Part shown: in pieces, positions 20,885-34,793 of the stretch | Numbering within the stretch: position 1 is the first letter of the stretch | Layout of the letters: each line of letters begins with the position of its first letter | Program-made: the position numbers and the translations under genes | The notes under the pieces: generated by a model | Told to the model about the DNA's origin: nothing | The model's input: only the letters and a program-made list of their open reading frames with translations | Databases searched by the model: none | DNA from: Brachionus plicatilis | Lineage: Eukaryota; Rotifera; Eurotatoria; Ploima; Brachionidae | Direction: 5' to 3' | Assembly: GCA_010279815.1 (NCBI GenBank) | Contig: QEOQ01000303.1 | Span: 561,567-625,566 of the forward strand | Length of the DNA stretch: 64,000 nucleotides

Positions 20885-23229
20885 TTAATTTGAAATAGTT
20901 TGTGGGTTTTGTGCATTATCTTCACTTTCATAGTCTCCATAATCATAATCTTCAAAAATTTCGCCATTATCACCATCTTCTTTTTCTGCACTTAATTTTG
21001 ACTTACTGCCTTGGTTCACATCTGCTATGGTCGATTCAGAAGCTGCAGTTTTCAATCTTTTAAGCTTAGCTCGATGATTCTTGAACCACAGCTGAATATT
21101 TCGGGCTTCCAATTTCGGAAATTTGTATCGATATTCTCCTTTGTTAAGTATATCGCATATCTTCTCAATCAAATAGTGATCTGGATATGTTTCAATGGAA
21201 AAATAGTGTTCCAAAATGGGTACTTCACTTATCGGATCTATAAACACTCGGTTGCGTCGGCTTCCATTGGCCTTTGGTGCACTTAGAGAGTTGGTAGAGG
21301 CATTCTTATGAAGGTGATTAACTCGATTATGATTTGGGTCCAAATTTTTTGTATTAGCTTCTTCATTTTGATAGTCATAATTTATTTTATTTACATTTTG
21401 ATCACTTTTTTCATGCTTGACTCCTTTGGTAATGAATTTTAAATGATTTTTGTACATTTATTAGTTATGTAATTAATGGCAAACCTTTTTGATTCAAAAA
21501 ACAACTTTCAACTTTGTCCAAATTAGCTTCGTCAAAATCATCAAATGAATTCTTTGAGTCCTCATTTGAGCCCAGATCATTTGGAATGCCATTTTTGCCC
21601 AAACTTGAATTGTCACTTTTGCTCTTTCGTCTCAAAGCGGCGCGAGCATTCTTGAACCAATACTGAATATTGTAAGGCTCGAGCGGTTTTTTGTCTTTGC
21701 GACAAGCCAGCGAATTCAGAGAATCACAAATACTGGCAATTTGGTACCGACTTGGATGATGAGTTTGCTCGAATATTTGCATCAAACGACTTATCTCTTC
21801 ATGAGGATCAAAAGTGGTTCTTTCTCGTTGTTTTTTCTCTTTGGCAAAATTTTGGCTTAAATTGTTCTCTTGTTGAAACTGCTTTTGAAGTTGATCAAGG
21901 TGTGAGCCTTGAAAAGACAAATTTTCTTCGCTGTGCGCCAATTTGGTCACATTTTGACTCTGGTTGTGCTTAAAAGAAGATGCTGAAGATGTAGAAGAGG
22001 CTGAAGAGTAGCTAGATGAAGGAGATGCATAGTTATTTGAATTGTGACATTCATTTAAATTGTTCAATAGCCGGGTTTCAATCGATAGATTAGAAGAAGA
22101 ATGCTTTGAATGGGAATTGTGTTTGCCTTGAATACTGGAAAATTCTGTCTGATTGTCAGGCTTTTTGAAGCCGTTCAAATACTGACTCAAGATTGGAAAA
22201 TTAAACATGGAAAAAAGATTGGCCAAATGAGGATTAGTGTAAAGTAGTGCTGCTAAATTTGGAGATATATTCGGAATTTTTGAATTTAGACCCAGATTGT
22301 TCAAGTATTGAGGATTGGAGTCTGACACAACTTCGTGATCCTCTTGATCCTCGATATCATTGTCCTGTTGAAGCTCATCTTCATTTGTCACTTCGGTGAA
22401 AGTTGAACAATCTCGCTGCTCAGACCTTTCTTGATAATCGTCTGAACGCTCAAAGTTTTCCTCATCGTCATCATCATCATTTAAATCCTGTAATTTTTTG
22501 CATATTTGGTTCTTGGCGCTAGTTTCTATACAACCTATTTTACAATCGCCATAATCATCTTCTTTTCTGTCAGTAATAAAATAAAATTAATCTTTATTTT
22601 TTTAAATTCTGAAAAAAATTACTTAGTTTTAACTCTGATATTTATTGAAATCAAGCTGATCACTTGCCTAAGAACGTCATAAACCGACACAGAGTCCGCA
22701 TATTTTGAGTCCAATTTAGATTTTTTAGACATGGTTTTGACTTCGTTGTCACACAATTTGTCTAAACATTGATTTATTGAGATAATGTTATCTAAAGAAA
22801 TTGGTTGCCAATCTCCAAGTTTTACAAAGCCTTAAAAATTAACTTTTTTAAAAAAAAATTGTCAATTTTTTTTATTCCTATTTGTTTACCATCTACAATC
22901 AGATAATTTTCTTTGTAGTTTAGATCGACTTGGTCAAATAGAGTGCATAGAAGATATTTATATTTAGTGTTTGCTGAGACCAGTAAATAATCGTTGAACA
23001 AAATGGAATTGCTGGAAGATGTGCAGATTTTAGGGCTGATTAAATCATCTGAAGAAAAGTCAATCAATTCTATGGAGGTTAGAATTGGCAATTTGTAGGT
23101 CGGCTTGGAATGTGCAGTGAAGTGCAGCCTGGAATGATTGAATTTGTGTTTGAACAAGTGGGCATTGCGTCGTTTAAAATACATTTTTCGTTGATTAGTC
23201 TTTGATTTACAGGTTGAATTGAGTTTCAT
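20885..23229 (-). CDS. dve: Compass/dve-class homeobox protein, copy A
   Basis: Nuclear transcription factor of the CMP (Compass; SATB-related) class; Drosophila dve patterns gut and other tissues. Exons (minus strand) 23229-22890, 22830-22623, 22566-21485 and 21423-20885 join in frame to 722 aa. Exons 1-2 encode a CMP/ubiquitin-like domain (KYKYLLCTLFDQVDL..., GDWQPISLDN, VYDVLRQVISLISINIRVK), as in SATB proteins. A Ser-rich linker follows. Homeodomain 1 (about 429-498, starting RERTTFDP, ending YWFKNARAALRRK) and homeodomain 2 (about 597-670, starting RRNRVFIDP, with LWFKNHRAKLKRLK) are each about 68 residues, so both carry an 8-10 residue insertion before helix 3, typical of this class. 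The C-terminus is acidic. A tandem paralog lies 5 kb upstream in the same orientation. Confidence 0.88.
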
Positions 23230-26200
23230 TTCGAATGTTTTTAGTAAATTAGACTGGTAATGATTAGCTATTAGGTTTTAATTTATACTCAAAAAATAGT
23301 TATCATTTTAAATTTTTAATCTTAAAGAAAAAAAAATGGTGTTTAATTTCGGACAGTGATTGCACGAGTAAAGATGAACAGTTTTTTAATTCAACTTTAG
23401 AAAGATAAATTTGGCTTATGGAATATTTTGGCGCCTAGTAATTAATTGATCAGGATTCGATTTTATGGATTGGGGATTTTTTTATTTAATAAAAACGAAA
23501 TATTTTTTTTGGCGCAGATTATAAATTTTAGTAAATTAAAAAAAAGAAAATTGACAACAAAACTAGCTAAAGAAAAAACGAAATCATAAACAAGCAGATC
23601 CAGTTTTTGCTTTAAGCAATAAAATCTCAAAGATTTTGGTTAAAAAATTTTGAATAAACACTTTGATCATCTTGATTATTTATCTATTTAGCTTTCAATC
23701 AAACATATCTATTTACCTGCATATCCATCTACCAGAACCATTTTAAAATTATCATTATTTTTGCTAATTAAATGCTCCATTTGAGATTTAATTTTTACCT
23801 CACAGAATCTAAATAACTCGCTTCGAATACCTATTGGATAATCACAAAATATTTCCAATGTTTAGCTGAGCAATTTGCCAAACGTACCAAAGATATGCTT
23901 GCTTTTCCAAATCTGTCTTTATTTAAATTTCGAAATTGAGAAAGTATTTTCATTATTTAACAAAGTATAAAAAAATACTTTCTTTTTTTATACCTTTGAT
24001 TTTGTTATTATTGTTATTATACAAAGACAGATATTTTAAACATAGAAAACTCTAGGAAAAGAAGAAATAAATTTAATTTTTAGTTTAGCCTTTTTTAAAA
24101 AAAAATTTAAAAATAAATCAAATATAGCCAAGTTTAAAACTAATAGCAATAATAATGATAAATCAAAAACTAATTAATTAAAATTTAAATTTTCGAGTAG
24201 AGGCCTTAGTATTTTTAATTTTGAGATAACTACAACCATGACAAGTTCCTTTTATAATAAATCAAATTTTCTAATGAGAGCCCAAATTTGGCGTGGCCAA
24301 AGCTCTGAGATTTTATAAAAACTTAATTAATTTCGAGTTTAAAATACCGATTTATTTTTTGCTTCAAAAATTACAAAACTTTATCACAAATAATAACCAC
24401 CATTCTATTCCGACTCAATTATTCTCATTTCAATATCGAGGTTGCCCAACAATAACGCAATAAAACAAAAAGTGTTTCATTAAGCTTTTGTTTTATTCAT
24501 TTTGAATTTCAAAGAAAATAATAATTCTAATTATAAATAAACTTTTTTAGTCCACAAGAGAAAAGTCATTTATCTCTGAATAAAATTCGGAAATTTTTTT
24601 AAAAAAAATTTTAAAAAGTGCTTTGTTTATATTAATAATAATTTAATCTTTTTTTATTGATACAAATTTCATCTAAAATGAAATCGAGCCAAGTATAATC
24701 TTAATTTTAATTCTCACTGATGGAACTTTTTCAGTCGTATTAATCGAGCACTAATCGAATATCTTCACCAAATTAAATTACCCAACTTGATAATGCTTGA
24801 GCTTAACCAAATTATCTAGTTTTAGGTTTTTTTCTATCTCATTAACCAAAATTTTAACTTCAAATAGCTATTTCCTATTGTATACTTTTACAAAATTTTG
24901 AAATTAAAATTCAAGAATTACTAATTAATTTTTTGCTTGAAAAAAATCATTAGCCAAAATTATGGCAAACTATTTAATTAAAGTCTTTAGACGAATCAAA
25001 AAAAATGATACTAAAGAAAAGAGACTAGGTTTATTAGACATGGCTCTTATTTCAGGCTTTATTTTTCGATTCTTGATCATGAAAATTAATCATGCTCTCA
25101 TCTTAAATATACTTAGGAATAAAAGTAAAAAAAAAAGCATATCTTAAAAAATAACTTTGGATATTTAGCTTTAAAATGAAACTATTTATCATTCTAAATA
25201 ATATCTAAGCATTAATTAATATATAAGTTTTGCGACAATATATCTATATATTTTTGAAATCGAGCTTAGAAAAACACTGTTTTGGAATAGAGTTTAAGCT
25301 TCACTAACTCTCTCACAACAAAAACAATTTGTTTCAATTTTCTTTCCTTTGCTTTGCCATGTATTAATTTCATCTACTTGTTGATTCTGCTCTTAATGAT
25401 CAAAAAATATTTTAGCTAAAGTAATTAGCAGAGATTTTATAAATTTAAAAAAAGTTCATTTTTTCATGATTTTAAATTCGAGTTCATGTATTGCACATTT
25501 GTATCTAAAAAATATCTCCAAAAATTAGAATTCATATCAATTTATTTCTAGTTCGAAAAATTTATTATCGGATTAAAGCCAACAAAAATATTCAAATGTT
25601 CACTTATTTTGATCACAGATATTTTATTTAAATTCAATTTTGATAAAAATTAGAATCAAAAGATCTAGTTATGTAAACTGACGTCAATATTTTACTTTTC
25701 AAATATATTTTCTTGCTTGGAAAGCTAATAAATTCGAGCTTATGCATTCCAAGCTAGTCAGTTTAAAAGCATGAATTGACATGATTTTTAATAAAATATT
25801 TGGCTAATTTATTTCTTTAGATTTTTTTATTCTAAGATGAATCAATAGGAGATCACTTTGAAAATTTTTAACCAAACTAAAAACAATAATGTTTACGTTT
25901 ATTATTAATAGACAATCTAAAATGAATATTAAAGAATTAAAAGTTGTGTATACAAATTAAACTTATTGAAAATTAAGGTCCCAGTAAATTTTATTCATCA
26001 TAGATTTATACATAATATAAATAAATTTTTTTGTTTATAAATTTTTGCGGCCTAAAATTTTTCTAAAAACTAATACCAATTCTACCGAATTGAAAATAAA
26101 TTCGGTCGACTGATAAATTTTTTAGTAATTGTTCAACATCCATTACTCTGCTAAAATTTTGTCAAGATAATTTCATTTGATAAAATTGGAGAGCAATTTT

Positions 26201-28201
26201 TAGAAAATTTCAGAATTTTTGCAGAGTAGAGGGCGCCTAACAATAGCTTTAAAAATTAATCATCTTATCTAATTGATTTATCATTCTCCTTTAAGAAGTA
26301 AAAAGAGTTTTCTGAAATTGAACTCTGTCAATTTATCAATATCCTTCTTATTATGGTGTTTTGTATCAATTATATTTTTAGTTTATAATAATAAGAATTT
26401 TACTTTCAGTCGAAAGTTATATAAAGGGTCATAATTTATTTCACAAGGTAATAATTAAAATTTACAAATCTTAATTAATTTTCGAAGCATATTTTTCAAT
26501 AATTTCAGAAACATAAAGCAAATTATTTGAATAAAATATTTCTTTCCACAAACTAAACATAGTTTATATTGAAATTAAACTTAGAAAAGAAGATTTTCAA
26601 ATGAATATTTTATTTTATTTAAAATTTGTGTTATTAATGGTTTGTTTTGATTTTTATAAAATTTCTAATTTTTGAAGCTATGTAGTTTGATTATATATAT
26701 TTTTTAAATTTAATAGCGCAACAATTAATTTCATCAAAACTATCATAATAAGGCAAAAAAATCGAATCTGCTGAGAAGCATTTCATAAAAAGTTCACTCA
26801 GTTTAGTATTCCACTTAAGATTTTTAAATTTTCATTTAAACCAGAAATACTTTTAAAATTTTTTAAGCAAGTTTTCTTCAAAATGTGAATTTTTTTAAAC
26901 TTTTATTTACTTTAAATTAAATTATTTAGTTTTCTAAAAAATTTTAAAAGCAAGATATTCAAGTTAAATAGTTCAAATTTTTAAATAATTATGTTTATGT
27001 TATTGAAAATCGAAAGTTTGAATGTCGAAAATTTTAACATTGTTTTAACATTTTAACAAATATTTTAGGCAAGTTTTCTTCAATAATTGACTATTTTTTA
27101 AATTTTCTTTTGTTTTTAAAAAAACTTTTGCTTACTCTGAAAAGTCTTTTAAATAACCTAAGAAAAAAAATATTATTTTATTGGATTATATCTTGGTATA
27201 TAACATTTTTTTCGAAAACCAATATTGTTAAGCATTTAAATTAATTAGAAATAAAAACATACGATAGTTTTTAAAATTAAAAACTAAAAATAAATGAAAA
27301 AATATTATATTAGAATTTATTTTAGTTGGAATGAATCCCAATTAATTTTTTTTTTTATTAAAAATAAAAGATCACATTAATCACTGATGCATTTTTCGAT
27401 TTATCACTCAAAATCATTTGTATAATAATTCAATAACTCTTTAGAAAATCTTAAAATTCGATCTTAAATAACTTTATCGTAATGGGTTGTGAATTCGATT
27501 CCTGAGACAAAAATTAGTAATCAATTTTAATGAATTAATCATCTGATAAAATAATTTTAAAGGTCTTTTTCTGAAAACCAAAAAAATTTAATTCAAAGGG
27601 AATATAATTTTTCGTAAGAAGATTTTCAGATTTGATACGTTTCTTGTAGACCTTTGTATTGCTAAAATAGCTGATAAATCTTATCGAAAATTAAAAAAAC
27701 ATTCAATTTAACTCATAAGAAAATATCAGATATCATCTGAACTGATTCTGATCAATCACTCTAAATATGACTTCATTCAAAATACATTTTTAAAATTTAA
27801 GAAGGCGATGTTAAAAATAATAAAAATTTTAAGATGATCCATAGCTCTATTTTGTCATTGAATAGAAATTTAAATAAAAATAAAAAAAAATTCATAAAAA
27901 GATTTATTAGTTTTTTTTTATAATTAAAATAAACAAAACCAAAATACAAGACATTGTTAAGGAATATCAATTTGGAACGAAAAAAATTACTAGAATAAAT
28001 TTGGAATAATTTTTTGTTTACGCATTTTGAACTTATTTCAACTGGAATATCATAACAAATAAATTTTACAAATTCGATTATCGTAAAATTATATAATAAC
28101 AAAATTAAAACTAATTTTTTAAAAAACAAAATTGATTCGAAGAATAAATTTATCAAAAAAAATTGCATTAAAGAGTAAAATTTCCGATCACTTTAAAAAA
28201 T
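23230..28201. other. 5-kb AT-rich spacer between the two Compass paralogs
   Basis: No gene-like frame supported. The first few hundred bases (23230-23600) must include the promoter of copy A, and the far end the 3'-UTR of copy B. No transposon ends or RNA genes were found. Confidence 0.5.
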
Positions 28202-30571
28202 TTATGACACAGGATTAGATTGATTTTGATTGAAACTTGAACTTGATGGATTCGTCTTCAGTCTCTTGAGCTTAGCTCTGTGATTCTTGAACCACAATTG
28301 AATGTTTCTCGACTCCAATTTCGGAAACTTGTATCTGTACTCACCTTTGTTAAGATTTTCGCAAATTTTTTCAATCAAGTAGTGATCCGGATAGGTCTCG
28401 ATTGAAAAATAATGCTCCAAAATAGGCACCTCACTGATCGGATCTATGAACACTCGGTTGCGTCGGCTTCCATTTGATGGATTTCGATTTTTTGCACCTG
28501 GAGTCGCGTTGATGCCTAAATTGCTAGCGGAGTTATTAGCTATTTCCTGGTTATTTTCCTCACCATCGTAACTCAAGTCATCCTGATACTCACAGTCTTC
28601 ATAGCAAGCACTGTTCTCGATATTCTCTAGATTTTCCTTGTCATTATTTTTATTAAATCCATTTTCTTTAAAAATAAAATTTTGTAATTTTCGAAAAAAA
28701 AAATGTCAAATTTTTATTTAAAATTTTCTACCTGATTCAGAATTTTGATATTCATAATATGAATCACAATTTTCAATTTTCAAATTTGTCTCTTCGTCAT
28801 CATTCAATTCATCATCATCTAAATTCGAATCCTCGTAATTTTGGTCCGAAGTGTCTCCATTGATTTCATTGTTGTCTGTGAATTTGGAGCCAAGTGAATG
28901 CGACGTAGGTCTTGTGTTCAAAACTTTGTTCAAAAATTCATCGTCCTTTACTGTGTTGGCCACTTTGGAGTTTAATTCAAAGTTAGAATTTTGGCTATCG
29001 CCTTTGACTTTTCGCCGGAGGGCAGCGCGCGCATTCTTGAACCAATACTGAATATTGTATGGCTCGAGGGGTTTTTTGTCCTTGCGGCAACCAAGAGAAT
29101 TCAGAAACTCGCAAATATTGGCAATTTGAAATCGTGTCGGATGGTGGGTTCTTTCGAACACCTGCATCAGTCTGGTTATTTCTTCTTGTGGATCAAATGT
29201 GGTGCGTTCTCTTTGGCGCCGATTTCCATAGCTCACTCTTATTTGACTTTGACTGGGAAAATTTTTTAGCTGCTCATTGACAATCTGCTCTTTGTTGCAC
29301 TTGGAATTTAAAGTGTGAGTCGAGTCGGTGTGTTTTAAATTTTTGGCACAGCTTGACGACGAGGAAGTAGAAGAAGTGGTGGACAATGATGGAGAAGGTG
29401 AAGCATTGTCAACTCCAATATTATTTTGAATTTTGTTTGTACTAACACTTAAATTTTGAGTCACTTTTTTACTATTTACATTTTTGGCTACGTCTTTGCA
29501 TAAGTTAAGAGGCTGCTGATTAAATTGATTATCAGGTTCGCTATTTAAATCTTCGGTAAAACTGGTGAAGTCTTTTTTTTCCTGTTGACTTTTTATCCCA
29601 TTAAGAAGCTGGGTTATAATGGGCAAATTGAAGAGAGGAAGAAGACTAGCAAATTGAGGACTTGAATACAGCATGGAGGTAAAGTTGGGCGCTGTGCTCA
29701 AAATTGGGCTATCTGCGACTCTAGTTTCCTTGTCCTCTTCTAAATTATCGTTCGATTCTGATCCATCATCTTGATTCGATATTTTCTCTTGGCCTGAATC
29801 ATCTTCCATTGTTTGAGATTGCATATTTACCAAGTCTTTGCTCTTTACCATTATCCTGATTGTGGCAAAGCTGACCACATGTGACAAAATATCATATACA
29901 TTAATACTGGCTTTTGGTGCATTTTTTTCGTTTCGGTGCGAGCTTTGGGACATAGGACTTGAGCAAATGTCTAATGACTCTTTTATCTGACAATGTTCCG
30001 TGTTTTCTGTCTCACCGTTATTAGTTTCTTTGCTATTTACATCAGTGGACTCGCATTGGTCGTGTTTATCAGCCTCATTTTTGGCTTCAAATTTGAAGCA
30101 TTGTTTTATCGAACTAATACTGTTTAAGCTTACAGGCTCCCAGTTTTTTATTTGTAAAAACCCTAAAAACAAAATTAAAAGTTAACAAAAAAATTAATTT
30201 ATTATTCAAAAAAATTAAATACCATCTACAATTGTGTAGTTGTCCTTGAAGTCCAAATTAACCTGTTCATATAGAGTACGTAATAAATATTTGTATTTGG
30301 TCTTGGAGGAAATTAAAAGGTAGTCATTGTAAAGCACATGATTGTTCTGGGTACCGGGTGGCACGTTCGATGCTTGAACAAGTTCAATGCATGTCAAAAT
30401 TGGGAGCTTATAATTGAACTGATTTTTGGCGCTCTGGTTCAATTTGGAATAGTACCGATTGAGAAACTTGCTATTTTTGAACAAATGCGCAGTCCGCTTT
30501 TTAAAGTAGATGTTGCTGTACTTTTTCTTCAAATTGGTGTTAGACCAGAACTTAAAATTATTCAATTTCAT
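28202..30571 (-). CDS. dve: Compass/dve-class homeobox protein, copy B
   Basis: Paralog of copy A with the same plan. Exons (minus strand) 30571-30223, 30162-28732 and 28665-28202 join in frame to 747 aa. The CMP domain is recognisable (KYKYLLRTLYEQVNLDF, IKNWEPVSLNS, VYDILSHVVSFATIRIMVK) but its internal loop is about 40 residues longer and Glu/Asn-rich. The motif APNFTSMLYSSPQFASLLP before homeodomain 1 parallels SPNLAALLYTNPHLANLFS in copy A. Homeodomain 1 (RERTTFDPQEEITRLMQ..., YWFKNARAALRRK) and homeodomain 2 (RRNRVFIDPISEVPILE...) are near-identical to copy A. The intron that ends the CMP exon in copy A is absent here, while the intron before homeodomain 2 is shared. The tail after homeodomain 2 is much shorter, ending SFNQNQSNPVS. 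Confidence in class is high; which copy is ancestral cannot be told. Confidence 0.88.
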
Positions 30572-30989
30572 TTTGACTTTTGGAATTTAGATTGGGAATT
30601 GGAAAAATTTGACTAATATTAAAATTCAATTGAACGGCATTTTAAGTCTAAATAAAGAGTGTATTAAGATAATTTTATTAAGAATGTAATTGAGCGCCAT
30701 TAGGACAGATAAACTTGAAACTTGGCGCCTAGTCCTAATTAGGACGACACTTCGGACCGCTAAAATCCCAACAAAATGAGCACATATGGATAAAAATTGG
30801 TTTAATTATTTAGGATATTTTATTTAAGTTTGATTAAATCAACTTTATACGACAAATTATAATATTTTCCAACTAGATTTTTTTTTCTGAGATTTATTCC
30901 CGATTAAAAATTTAAGCAAATATGATTATGATGATTATTTTATTAGGGATTTAGCCAGCAACTAAGAAATATATATAAAAATAATGAGA

Positions 30990-31005
30990 ATTATCGATCG
31001 ATAAT
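30990..31005. promoter_or_regulatory. 16-bp perfect palindrome ATTATCGATCGATAAT
   Basis: It lies about 420 bp upstream of the Compass copy B start and contains two overlapping ATCGAT cores, the sequence bound by Cut/Onecut homeodomains and DREF-type factors in other animals. It may be a regulatory site of copy B, but a single palindrome in AT-rich DNA can arise by chance. Confidence 0.25.
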
Positions 31006-33932
31006 CATATTATACACGACAAAAATTTTTGAGTTATGGGGTTCCTGTTTTTTTTTTTTTTTTTTTGGAATTTTAAAATCAAATCCTAAAACTCGACAAA
31101 AATCAAAATTCAGCTTAATGATCAGATTTGCCTGTGTCAAAATGACATTTCGATTCCTACTCATTATTCCTGATTAGTTTAATAGTCTTTTTGACAATTT
31201 GGTCGAGTTTAGCTCCTTCAGAAAATGCCAAAAATCCATTTTATTTGAAGAATCAAAAAAACATGACTCAACTGAAACAAGTTAATCACTTTTTATTATA
31301 ATTTATCTATTTAAATTAAATATTTAGCCCGGATCTATTACTTTTTTTTTCTTTTTGATTTATTTTGTAACTAAATCCCAAATCTGTGATTAATTTAAAA
31401 AAACACCAGGTCATTTTTTTAATTCCAAAATCTGGCACTATTTTCTATTGCATAACAAAGGCTCATTAGCTCAAAAGCCGAGCAGATTTGATGTCGTGGA
31501 TTCTAAATTGGCCAAATCTAATAAATGTACAAAAAGCTGACAACAAAAATCAAATGAAAAAAAAGAGATTTATGTGAACCAAAGAATGGTTAAAACACTT
31601 TTTAGAGAAAATATTTGATATAAATGATGAGATGAGAACAAGAATGAAAGAAGATTACCTTTTATTATATTGTTAATTTGAAACTTTTTATCTTAAATTA
31701 AATAAGATTAGAAATTTAAAAAAAAATGAATGAGAAATTTTATACGAGTAGACCGAATAAATAGCGGGATTAGGGCGAAGTCGAATTAAATTTACCACAT
31801 TATATATCACAAACTAGAACTTCAACTTAAAAAAAACAAAAAAAAATCTAATTTTGCCAACACATTTTCCTCCAACAAAGACAAAAACTAAACATTTAAT
31901 TCTAATTTGTAATTAAATTCATCCGAATTCGGGCCCAAATTGAGATTAGTTGGTGCAATAACTATGAAAAGCAATTGTTTCTGTATTTTCGATTATGTAA
32001 CTTGATCTATCTAATATTACACTTGAAATCAAAAAAGAAAAATGTCATTTTTTTTAATGGGATCAAATTTTTAATCTTCCAAAGCCCTCAATGATTTGAG
32101 CATCAATCTTAAGTAATTGACTGCAGAACATGACCAATCTTTTGTCCAAAGCGATCAGGGTTGGTTCGAAAATTTTCTAGTCTTGAAATTTGAAAATTTT
32201 ATTTCAAAATTAACCTTTATCAGGAACACGACCCAAATATCCGACACATTAACTCTAAAAATTAAGTTTTATTGGTAACATTTAAATGGCTGTCTAATTG
32301 CCAAGGACTGTACGCCAACAGTCTAGCTATTTGACTAGAATTTTGAAATAAATTTAGTTTTGTAAAGTGTTTAAATAGCACAAAAATATAGATGATTACA
32401 ATTCAGACACTTGTTACACAGGGTTTTTATCTTAATCTATCTCATTATCTAGTGCTTAGTAAAACGAAATATATGAAAATTTTGAAAAGAGCTCTTCTAA
32501 AAATCTAACTGAAATTTACTATGGCAAATACTGACTATTTGATTTTTGAGCACAAAAGATAATAAAAACTAGAGATAAGAAACATATAAATGATTGAGGA
32601 CATAATAAGAGATGAGATTAAATTTATTTGCCAGCTAGTTTTGAGAGCATCAAGTTTTTGGTTTCACAGAATCCACGTCAATCGAATAGATTCAGTTTTT
32701 TTTTCTTTTTTTTCTTAGTTTTTTTTTTCAAACGATTTATCTCTCTACTCAATGTCTCTAATTTGAATGCTTAATGTCCCGAAATGCGCTTTTTTCTAAA
32801 TCACTTAAAATTTAGATCCTAATGCGTGACAATCTATATTATCAGATTTAGAAGCTTCGACTATTTAGATAATATGCCAAATCAATGGTGCGGCTTTATC
32901 ATTCAAATCGCGTGCTCAACTCTGTCCCGAAACTAGAATACTGAATATTTAACTTGATTTCAAGACTCGGGTACCAGCAAGTCATTTATAGTTGACAATA
33001 GGCATTTTTCGAGTCTTTCCGAACTAGACCGAGTCACTTTGAAATTGAAGTACATCAGAAATCAAAGAGTAATAGTTGACTTAGTCCCCAAATCCTAGTG
33101 TCTCTAATTAATTGCAATTAATTTTTTAAATAAAAATTCTATTTACATAAATTTGATTTTTGTTACTTTATTTTAAAGTTGGAATTTAATAGAGCCGAGT
33201 TGAATTTTTCTCGGTGCCATTGTATTATGCTTTTGTTAATCTTAAGAGGGTCCCTTTTGTTAAATTGAGATAATTTTTTTTATAGAATAATAACAAAAAA
33301 AAAATCAAAAAATAGAAAAAAACGAGATTGAATCAAAAACAGAATATTATTTAAGTTATTATGTTTTGCTGCTGCAATAGAGAAAGATTTGAATTAAATA
33401 ATGCTTAAAAAAGCATTTTTGCTATTTAAGCTTTCTTGAAACTTGTCGCATAACTTTTCTTTCTTTTTGAAAAATTTTCTCTTTATATGTTATTAATAAA
33501 AGCAACAGTATTTGAGAACTTGAAAAGATTTATGTCTAAAGAAACAAAATCTAATTGTTTAAATCTGAACGATTAGCTCTAAGGAGTCATTCGAAATAGA
33601 AAAAAAAATGAATTTATTTTAAAGGTGTTTTTTTGCCACCGATTGCTTGTTGGCCTTAAATTTTATTTTTGGAAAAATATTTTCTTCTAAATTTAGCTGA
33701 ACCAGTGGCTGACTTTTGTCTTAATTAAATTGAGCGAGTTTATTTGAAAAAAAATTTAATTCACCGGTCCGGTTTTTTAAATTTCAAGCTTGACTTGAAC
33801 CTTAAATCGCTTGACTAACAAATCTCTAATTTTAAACAACAAAAAAGAAGGTATTAATAACAAAATAATCATAGCGCTGTAAGGCAACATAAGCTTTAGT
33901 ATCATTAAGTTTAAAATTTGATTATTAAATTT

Positions 33933-33958
33933 AGAGAGCGAGAGAGAGAGAGAGAAAG
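33933..33958. repeat. (AG)n microsatellite
   Basis: AG dinucleotide run with one C interruption near its start. Confidence 0.9.
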
Positions 33959-34770
33959 ATAAGAAATTTTATGTTATTAACAAAAGAGTTGAATTATGTT
34001 TAAGATTTTAAAATTTTAATCTAAAAAATTTAAATTTAAAAAATAGAGAGCTCTTTTAGTTGATCTCATTAAATTAAATTAAAAAAATAAAGCTATAACT
34101 TTTAATACGAAACGATTTTAATTTACTATTATCTATAAACTAATACAAACAATGCTTTAAATGGTTAAATATCTTGATTTAAAATTTGCATTTATATCTC
34201 CTAAGAAGAAAGAACTAGGCATGGAAATGATGAAACAAAATCTGTTCGCTTAAATGCTTGTCGAACTCTTAGATTTCATGAAAATTAAAAAAAAAAAAAA
34301 AAAGAAATTGTATCGCATAGGCGTATTTGGGTCTCATATCTAGCAAACTTTAATAAAGTCTTAATCTCAATAGGACCGAACCAAACACTCGAAATAGCTT
34401 TATACCAAACAATGCATTGTCATTTATCTGAAAAATTCTTAGCTTAAATAATCTCTTTCCAAGATAAAAACATTTACTGTGTGTCGACTTGAAATTCAGA
34501 TATCATTTCCAAGCTAGTATTATCATCGGCAAACAAATTCTGAACAAGTTAATTACGAGCTTTATGTGATTTAGACTCAATTTATTAAAAGATAATAAAT
34601 TTGAAATCACGACACCAATTATATTCATATGCATAGAGACTTGATTAGTTCTAGCTTTATCTTCTTATCCCAAAACAAGAACTTTAATTTAAAATAGTTT
34701 TAACGCGACTATGTCTCATTTCTGCTAATCGAAACTCAACTTAATATATCCTTTATTTACTCTATCTATT

Positions 34771-34793
34771 TCTCTTTCTCTCTCTCTCTCTCA
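34771..34793. repeat. (TC)n microsatellite
   Basis: TC dinucleotide run with one TTT interruption. Confidence 0.9.

Noticed and set aside
27797..28168. 123-aa minus-strand open frame downstream of Compass copy B
   Set aside because: Composed almost wholly of Phe, Leu, Ile, Lys and Asn from AT-rich 3' flanking DNA. No domain; most likely 3'-UTR or spacer.
31462..31520. tRNA-like D-stem (GCTC...GAGC) followed by a GGATTC-like box
   Set aside because: Only the D-arm pairs. Anticodon and T arms do not form; a chance match.
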